Positions 58,771 to 64,000 of a stretch of DNA of 64,000 nt are shown here, piece after piece (positions within the stretch are counted from its first letter, which is position 1; each line of letters starts with the position of its first letter). The translations under genes were made by a program, and so were the position numbers. Under the pieces are notes generated by a model. It ran no database searches and was not told the DNA's origin. It worked only from the letters and a program-made list of their open reading frames with translations. This stretch comes from a virus, in IMG/VR virus record IMGVR_UViG_3300009103_000004, positions 1 to 64,000 of that record; one strand, written 5' to 3'.

Positions 58771-59328
58771 TTACATATTACATTCGAAAATCTTATAATT
58801 CGTATCCCAATATTTTGAGTACTCACTTTCGACTAATCCCCTATTCCTATGAAATGTGGTATCGGCATGTGAGCCAGAAGGAACTTTCCAATTACCATAT
58901 AGTTGATCTAGATATAGCTCGCTTTCAATTGGTATTGTGTAAATTTCTTCATTCATTTTGACCTCCTCTAATTTCGGGAATGCTGGATTTGCGTAAACGT
59001 CACAATATAATTCAGCCCATTTAGTTTTAATACTAATCATGTTACCCCATTTTTTTTTAGGATAATGCTCATGCGCTTTAATTTTTATTAAGTCATATTT
59101 TTCAAAATTAATTTTCTTCAATTTGCCCCACTGAGATAGGTGAGTAGTTATATCGACGTCAGTATCACTTATTATTAAATCTTTATCTCTCACACAACCT
59201 ATCAGTGTACCACAATCCAAATAATATTTTATACCCTTAGCATTTAATATATGTACAACCTTTTTTAAAAGATAATTCATTAACTCCAATTTATGTCGAG
59301 CTACCTCATTCCAATATGCAAAATCCAT
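58771..59328 (-). CDS. LicD-like phosphotransferase, copy 3
   Basis: 185 residues. YYLDCGTLIGCVRDKDLIIS (35-54) and SDTDVDITT (54-62) form the LicD nucleotidyl/metal site; the second part has GNMISIKTKWAELYCDVYAN. The WDDD block is replaced by SDTD, which keeps two acidic residues. It overlaps neither neighbour and is followed by the cytidylyltransferase after 10 bases, so the donor enzyme and a transferase are made together. Confidence 0.65.
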   Translation of the reverse strand: MDFAYWNEVARHKLELMNYLLKKVVHILNAKGIKYYLDCGTLIGCVRDKDLIISDTDVDITTHLSQWGKLKKINFEKYDLIKIKAHEHYPKKKWGNMISIKTKWAELYCDVYANPAFPKLEEVKMNEEIYTIPIESELYLDQLYGNWKVPSGSHADTTFHRNRGLVESEYSKYWDTNYKIFECNM

Positions 59329-59341
59329 TGAACATTATCAT

Positions 59342-61105
59342 TTATTGTTTATTTTTTTGGCTAACCAAATAATCAAAACACCCTTGATATTTGTAAGCGT
59401 TAACGCCATCCGGGCGTATCCATTTCTTTTCCTTGAACTCTGGGAGGCCGCTAGCTTTGAAAATAGCATCCTCTCCAAAACCATATGTAAACTGCGTTAC
59501 TAATTTAAGATTATAAAACTCATTATTTAACACCTCTGTGCCAATACCCTGTTCAGACAAAAGAAAGGAGTGCACCATATCATCAGAAAACCTACAAGTA
59601 CTGCATTCGTTAGATACGGAAACCATTTTATTTATTGTATCCTCGTGTATGTCCGAAACCTTGTATGCTACACCTGAAAACCCTTCAGAAACAACTTTGT
59701 TCTCATGCGGCCAGTCTTTATCGTCAATGTCCCAAAAGGACAAGGTTGGCGCAGAAGCAGTAACCACCTTGTTATTGAGTTTAGACATTGCTAGGGCCAT
59801 TTCATTAACCATCCCAAACGGGTAAGCAGTGTCGTCATCGATTGTAATTAAAATAGCACTAGGGTCATGTTCCTTTAGGTACCTCAATGCGGGAATCAGT
59901 TTATTTATGGGTCCTAGATCATGCTCACCCCTAATAAGAGTTACCTTCTCATTAGAAGTTAAATCTTTGGGTATAATATAATCTTCCTCATCTCTGTACT
60001 TATCGGGCAACGATAATAGTATGGCATTAACAAACTCTAAATCCAATGTGTTTAAGGGGTAGTAGATTTTATCAAGCCTGGAAGGAGAAGAAGTCAACGA
60101 CACGTAAACGTTATGTTCTGAAAGATACGCAGAAAGCTCATCAGATACCACTCTTCGTTTTTGTTTAAGGCAAGCCTGTACGATACCGCGAAATTTATAA
60201 ATTGATTTATCACAAACATCACCGCCTGGGTATGGGAAATTAACAGTTGTAAGTTCACCGAACGAGGGGGTGACGCGGCCTTGCCAATTTTGCTCTATCT
60301 CTCCAAGGTGTACTACACGTACGCTTTTTAACGTAGTTTTCTTTTTAAACTTACCACTAAATAGTAGGTCTGAGTGTGAGGCATCACGATGGTGCTCGGG
60401 GTATGGCTGGTTGCCTATTTTACTACTCTTGAAGTTTAAAGAATTAAAAAGTTGAAAGTAACCTATAGGCATTCCGCGCGGGCTGTATGCTTTGGGTAGA
60501 GCTGTAAAGTCGCGTCCAGAAGACTTGTAGCTATCAAACTCCTCAGGCGTTTCCGCGAAATGACGTATTGCTCCGTATAAAGTCGTAGTATTCAAACTAC
60601 GAGTGTCCATGTAACGCTTGAAATATGGTGGAAACACAATATCTGCATCAAATATCAAAACCCAATTAGATTTATTAGTACCGATTTTCGAAAGACCCAA
60701 ATTAATACCTGCGCCCTTGTCAAAGAAAGAACCACCCCGGTAAAACACGTCAGTCTTTATCAACTCTACGAAATCATATTTTCGGCAAAGCTCCTCAGTA
60801 GCTTTATCGTTAGTGTCTGTTACTACATATAACTTTGTAAACACACCGACTGCAGACTCCAAACTATACTTAAAATAATCAGCATAGTTAACACAACAAA
60901 CAACTCCATACAACTTAGCAACAGGAACGGATGTATCTGGTACCCAAAGACCAGAACCAGAATCAGATGTCTTAGCAGCCTTAACCTCAAGCATAGGGTC
61001 TAAATCCTGACCGCCGCCGCGTCTGGGGTTGTCACCAATATAATTAATACTTTTCTTTATAGGAACGTTCCTCTTCTTTACATTTAAGTTAAAATTTATA
61101 TCCAT
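59342..61105 (-). CDS. Two-domain glycosyltransferase
   Basis: 587 residues from ATG 61103-61105 (TGATG overlap with the upstream stop). Domain one: LYGVVCCVNYADYFKYSLES, then VLIFDADIVFPP with D153-A-D155, a GT-A fold using DxD. Domain two: NVYVSLTSSPSRLDKIYYPL, EKVTLIRGEHDLGPINKL, and ILITIDDDTAYP with the acidic triad at 423-425, again a GT-A-type enzyme. Each domain should transfer one sugar, so the protein may add two residues in order. A copy of the K-x-A pattern near residue 41 (LEVKAAK) is the only one in this island. Confidence 0.7.
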   Translation of the reverse strand: MDINFNLNVKKRNVPIKKSINYIGDNPRRGGGQDLDPMLEVKAAKTSDSGSGLWVPDTSVPVAKLYGVVCCVNYADYFKYSLESAVGVFTKLYVVTDTNDKATEELCRKYDFVELIKTDVFYRGGSFFDKGAGINLGLSKIGTNKSNWVLIFDADIVFPPYFKRYMDTRSLNTTTLYGAIRHFAETPEEFDSYKSSGRDFTALPKAYSPRGMPIGYFQLFNSLNFKSSKIGNQPYPEHHRDASHSDLLFSGKFKKKTTLKSVRVVHLGEIEQNWQGRVTPSFGELTTVNFPYPGGDVCDKSIYKFRGIVQACLKQKRRVVSDELSAYLSEHNVYVSLTSSPSRLDKIYYPLNTLDLEFVNAILLSLPDKYRDEEDYIIPKDLTSNEKVTLIRGEHDLGPINKLIPALRYLKEHDPSAILITIDDDTAYPFGMVNEMALAMSKLNNKVVTASAPTLSFWDIDDKDWPHENKVVSEGFSGVAYKVSDIHEDTINKMVSVSNECSTCRFSDDMVHSFLLSEQGIGTEVLNNEFYNLKLVTQFTYGFGEDAIFKASGLPEFKEKKWIRPDGVNAYKYQGCFDYLVSQKNKQ

Positions 61106-61935
61106 CACTCATCACAGTTTACAGCTATTGTGTCAGCAGACCACTTCGCGTAAAGATAAAAATTAGAATTATTAGAACCAACTACGTACGGGCACAATGA
61201 CATTATAATAGCATTCATTAATTCAGAACGTATAGGGTCTGTGTCGTGTTCTCTGAAGGTGAGTCTGTCACTGTACCTGTTTACAATATACTCAGCGTAT
61301 AAACTGTTACTCCCTATGGCAAATAACCTTATATTTATTTTCTTACAAACAAAAGAATCTACCGCATCTATAAAACTAGATAAGTTGCTTTCGTTAATGC
61401 AATTAAGATCTACGCCAATAACCGTACTGTCCTTAAATTTGTCTCGAAAATAACCCCGGGCTGCTTTGCTCTGAAACCACCTCGGGACTACCTTGTCCGC
61501 ACAGGCATTCCATAAAAAAGACCCTCGTGCCAAATCATCCGTAAAATACTCGTGCTCAAAAAAAGAATCATATGTAAATAGGCTGTAATTACCAACAGCG
61601 GAAGGGCCCCGCAACAAAGCGTCCCGATCTATGTTTTGTGGAGCAGCATTATCACGTATGACTTCAGGTATGTCTGAAAGAGAGTAAGCATACTGCTCTT
61701 TTATCTTTAGCTTAAAACAATCGTGAAAAACATTACTACCGTCCGTAGATACCTTTGAATCTGACCAATCGACAAAAATATTATACCCGCGCCAATGCCT
61801 GAGTGAAACCAAAACATCCACAACGGTAAGAACCCTGTTTATTACAGAAGAAGTCTCTGACCCGCGAATAACAATATATTTGTTAAACGCCTGAGGTATA
61901 AGACGCTCGGCAACGTAGTGTTTGTTATCAGTCAT
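61105..61935 (-). CDS. Glycosyltransferase-like protein (fucosyltransferase-like fold suspected)
   Basis: 276 residues from ATG 61933-61935, overlapping the upstream gene by 8 bases; an earlier TTG is less likely. The first part (NKYIVIRGSETSSVINRVLT, VLVSLRHWRGYNIFVDW) resembles the Rossmann unit of NodZ/O-fucosyltransferase-type GT-B enzymes, and the end (IIMSLCPYVVGSNNSNFYLY) resembles the 'c..liGt.sSnf' block that binds the donor nucleotide. No DxD is present, as expected for that type. The call rests on these two blocks and on the operon, and remains tentative. Confidence 0.45.
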   Translation of the reverse strand: MTDNKHYVAERLIPQAFNKYIVIRGSETSSVINRVLTVVDVLVSLRHWRGYNIFVDWSDSKVSTDGSNVFHDCFKLKIKEQYAYSLSDIPEVIRDNAAPQNIDRDALLRGPSAVGNYSLFTYDSFFEHEYFTDDLARGSFLWNACADKVVPRWFQSKAARGYFRDKFKDSTVIGVDLNCINESNLSSFIDAVDSFVCKKINIRLFAIGSNSLYAEYIVNRYSDRLTFREHDTDPIRSELMNAIIMSLCPYVVGSNNSNFYLYAKWSADTIAVNCDE

Positions 61936-62797
61936 CTTCTTTCCTGGAAGCAAAGTAATCTCTTATATCCGAATGCATAGTGCCTTTGTCTGAATCCCAA
62001 GTTAAAACACCGGACTCGTCAGAACCAAGATCAGTAGCAGGGTCAAACTGCGCCTTAAGCAAAACCTCGTGTCTATCAAGATAATTTCTATTCTTGAGAT
62101 TACCATGAAAGAAAGTATCGATCTTGTTTTCAGCGTAACCTATGTCGCCAGCAACCTTCGAATACCACTCATTTGACCAAGCTATAATGTCGTATATATG
62201 CTGCAAGGAATATGATCTCTTGCTAAACCAATCACGCAATTCGTTAAAAGCAGCAGCATATATAAGAGTATCGCCACCACCCACAACTAGGTTAGTGTAT
62301 AGCCCAAACCCGTCTGCAAATAAAGAAGAGGGGCAAGCCCACCCAAAACCCGTGGCAGGCGAGCATTGACCCATAGACGCCACAGTACTCTTCATTACCT
62401 TAAAGGCATCATCATCATCGTAACGTTTTATAACTTCAAATACCTGAACCAGAGTGCTCTCTAACAAAGCTTCTATAATCTTATCGTACCAACCATCATT
62501 TATAAAAATTATATCAGCATCAAGCCACGAGACATACTCGTACCCGCGAGATAAAACATCCCTTATGCCAATGTTAAGCAAAGCTTCCTTCTGCCACATC
62601 AAATGCTGTGTCCTAAACGACAAACGGTTTGGGAGTTCATCTAGATGAAAATCAGCGTCATCAAAAGCCAGCTCAACAGTAGTGAGTTGTTCAGCGTAGT
62701 CGCCAAGGCCTTCGTAAAACCTAAAGTAGTTATCCCTACGTCGTGAGTATCCGCACGGATTAAAGTAACAAGCAGTTAAGCCTAAATCAAAACTCAT
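61928..62797 (-). CDS. GT-A glycosyltransferase
   Basis: 289 residues. The N-terminal strand and loop (LTACYFNPCGYSRRRDNYFR), a helix that receives the donor base, and YVSWLDADIIFIND with D93-A-D95 mark a GT-A enzyme. The block ATGFGWACPSSLFADG and the GGGDTLIYAAAF segment occupy the usual acceptor and catalytic regions. It overlaps the sialyltransferase-like gene by 4 bases, so both are made together. The linkage formed is unknown. Confidence 0.7.
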   Translation of the reverse strand: MSFDLGLTACYFNPCGYSRRRDNYFRFYEGLGDYAEQLTTVELAFDDADFHLDELPNRLSFRTQHLMWQKEALLNIGIRDVLSRGYEYVSWLDADIIFINDGWYDKIIEALLESTLVQVFEVIKRYDDDDAFKVMKSTVASMGQCSPATGFGWACPSSLFADGFGLYTNLVVGGGDTLIYAAAFNELRDWFSKRSYSLQHIYDIIAWSNEWYSKVAGDIGYAENKIDTFFHGNLKNRNYLDRHEVLLKAQFDPATDLGSDESGVLTWDSDKGTMHSDIRDYFASRKEDD

Positions 62798-63645
62798 GAC
62801 ACTATATCAAAATTATGTAAGGACTTGGCGCAATGTATAAATTCAGCAGCCTCAAACTCTGGATCATGAGAAGAATGTAAACGCTCAGACCCATGGTAGT
62901 GACGCCTGGATTTTCCAAGATCAAAACCGTAAAGCGTTACTCCCCCGAAGACCCTGATGCCAAACGCAGCTGCAGCATACCCTATAGATGGCTTCTTGGT
63001 AGAATGTAAAGAGCTAAGACATGCACGAAAAGAAGGCTTAAGCACTAACATAGCTGAAGGGTCTCCGCCAGAATCTAAGTAACGAGCATACTCTAGTAAA
63101 GCTGCAGTTTCATTAGTCGTGCCTATAGCTATGTTTAAAACACCGAGTAGCTGGAAATCATCTCTGGTTATATCGCGCGTGTAGTCATAAATCCTACGTT
63201 CATTAAATAAATGTATGGTAGTCTTAGTGCCTATATCTTCAGAATGCTCTGTTATAAAAGGATGATTAAGCCTACACACCACTTTGTTGGAATCTATATG
63301 CTTACCGTACTTTGAGTTAAGCAAACAACTACCCCCACCGACTATGGTTATATGACCACCATAGATAGAAAAATTAGATATATCGGAAAGACTGGGAAGT
63401 TTATCAGAAAAAACCGAACATATGTATGGAGCTGAATTGGGATCAGGCCAATCTTCTTCTAGCCAGTGCGTAGGCATATTCTCGCGAAGTAAGTCGCTAC
63501 TATTGTCTGATATAACGCCACGCTCGAAATCAGTGAAAGCTTCTTTATACAGAACAACTGACGATAGGTCAGATGTTACTGGGATATGACTTAGTCTCTC
63601 AAGCGTTGGGAATTCAGGTATGTTAACTAGTAAGTCCTCATTCAT
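62794..63645 (-). CDS. GT29-like sialyltransferase
   Basis: 283 residues. Residues 100-145 match sialylmotif L of the GT29 family: TIVGGGSCLLNSKYGKHIDS (donor-binding Gly-rich loop) continuing as NKVVCRLNHP and EDIGTKTTIHLF. Residues 219-243 match motif S (PSIGYAAAAFGIRVFGGVTL then YGFDLG), and HYHGS at 249-253 plus H260-x4-E fits the short catalytic motifs III and VS. The family transfers sialic acid from CMP-sialic acid. The next gene encodes a CMP-sialic acid synthetase. GT29 is mainly known from animals, plants and some bacteria and phages. No signal peptide or membrane anchor is present, so it acts in the cytoplasm. Confidence 0.75.
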   Translation of the reverse strand: MNEDLLVNIPEFPTLERLSHIPVTSDLSSVVLYKEAFTDFERGVISDNSSDLLRENMPTHWLEEDWPDPNSAPYICSVFSDKLPSLSDISNFSIYGGHITIVGGGSCLLNSKYGKHIDSNKVVCRLNHPFITEHSEDIGTKTTIHLFNERRIYDYTRDITRDDFQLLGVLNIAIGTTNETAALLEYARYLDSGGDPSAMLVLKPSFRACLSSLHSTKKPSIGYAAAAFGIRVFGGVTLYGFDLGKSRRHYHGSERLHSSHDPEFEAAEFIHCAKSLHNFDIVS

Positions 63646-64000
63646 TTAGGAGAACTGAAGTAACCTGATTTCATTAGAAAGGTCAACTCTTCAAAGTCTG
63701 CTGGCTCGTCTATCTCAAAGCTACGTTGCCTAGGCATTACATAGAGTCCAACATTACCACTAGCTCTATCCTTAGACGCTTCAAGCAAGCCCTTGCTGGT
63801 TATATAAAAAGCGCCGTTTTCTCTATAGACCTCGGGCCTGTCTTGTCGCTGATGATGATACTGGTTTGATCGTATAGCGCCATGCTTGCCATATGACCAC
63901 ATGAACCCCCCGCACAACCACCCGCCACTGTCTAGACAAACAGAGACCACAGAATCGTATGGATTGTATTTTAAAACGTCCAAGCCACCCTCTATATCTT
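63642..64000 (-). CDS. CMP-sialic acid synthetase-like cytidylyltransferase, C-terminal part (runs off the window edge)
   Basis: About 119 codons lie in the window and the frame stays open to base 64000, so the N-terminal half is outside. NPYDSVVSV, RQDRPEVYRENGAFYITSKG and YVMPRQRSFEIDEPADFE are the blocks found at the same place in NeuA-type CMP-sialic (or related nonulosonic) acid synthetases. The enzyme activates a sialic acid with CTP. It overlaps the sialyltransferase-like gene by 4 bases (ATGA), giving a paired donor-making and donor-using unit. KDO or pseudaminate specificity cannot be excluded without the N terminus. Confidence 0.75.
   Translation of the reverse strand, partial: DIEGGLDVLKYNPYDSVVSVCLDSGGWLCGGFMWSYGKHGAIRSNQYHHQRQDRPEVYRENGAFYITSKGLLEASKDRASGNVGLYVMPRQRSFEIDEPADFEELTFLMKSGYFSSPK

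Noticed and set aside
1-64000. tRNA genes, CRISPR arrays, insertion sequences, attachment sites
   Set aside because: Gaps between genes are too short or lack the cloverleaf and CCA-type ends; no spaced direct repeats, transposase or integrase motif was seen. A covariance-model search would be decisive.

Overview
The window is a 64 kb piece of a large tailed double-stranded DNA bacteriophage (class Caudoviricetes), probably a jumbo-type lytic phage. The evidence is a capsid and prohead-protease gene block, long virion proteins with glycine-rich membrane segments, a beta-helix tailspike-like protein, a phage-encoded multisubunit RNA polymerase and tight gene packing with 1 to 8 nt overlaps. No integrase, tRNA, rRNA, CRISPR array or insertion sequence was seen, and no terminase, portal or DNA polymerase was recognised. 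Two lipoprotein signal peptides make a diderm (Gram-negative) host plausible, but no host can be named. Nearly everything is on the minus strand, so transcription runs from 64000 towards 1. One gene (52376-52609) and possibly two micro-ORFs near 54.6 kb lie on the plus strand.

Layout from right to left. From 64.0 to 55.4 kb is a glycan-synthesis island: the end of a CMP-sialic acid synthetase, a GT29-like sialyltransferase, several GT-A glycosyltransferases, a cytidylyltransferase of the TagD type, three LicD-like phosphotransferases, a polysaccharide pyruvyl transferase and a methyltransferase. From 55.2 to 49.2 kb are short, mostly unrecognised genes in small units separated by strong intrinsic terminators, including an HExxH protease. 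From 49.2 to 44.6 kb are two more glycosyltransferases, a hidden 47-residue membrane protein and two large unknown proteins. From 44.4 to 33.5 kb is one transcription unit of virion-type proteins with two RNA polymerase pieces (beta N-terminal and beta middle), ending with a metallophosphoesterase. From 33.4 to 31.0 kb are a possible MYG1-like protein and a GC-richer cassette of membrane and lipoprotein genes. From 30.9 to 26.1 kb is an AAA+ ATPase of the Ycf46 type with DUF1257 (Ycf35)-like and DUF2997-like partners.

A terminator at 26.08-26.10 kb and a near-consensus sigma70 promoter at 26.03-26.06 kb then open the leftmost unit. It carries a GNAT/membrane fusion protein, a fused beta C-terminal/beta-prime N-terminal polymerase subunit, adhesion proteins, a lysis-like cassette, the beta-prime C-terminal subunit, internal virion proteins, the prohead maturation protease, scaffold-like proteins, two paralogous capsid-surface candidates and the start of the major capsid protein at 1-308.

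Two themes link the parts. First, the polymerase is broken into four genes (beta in three pieces, beta-prime in two, one beta/beta-prime fusion) placed among virion genes. Second, virion-module proteins share a short motif, usually hydrophobic-x-K-x-A-S/A, often once near the N terminus, including in the capsid protein, in the protease itself and at the junctions of the polymerase segments. I infer that this is the cleavage signal of the prohead protease and that the polymerase is a packaged, proteolytically matured enzyme. No searches could be run; family assignments rest on recalled motifs.
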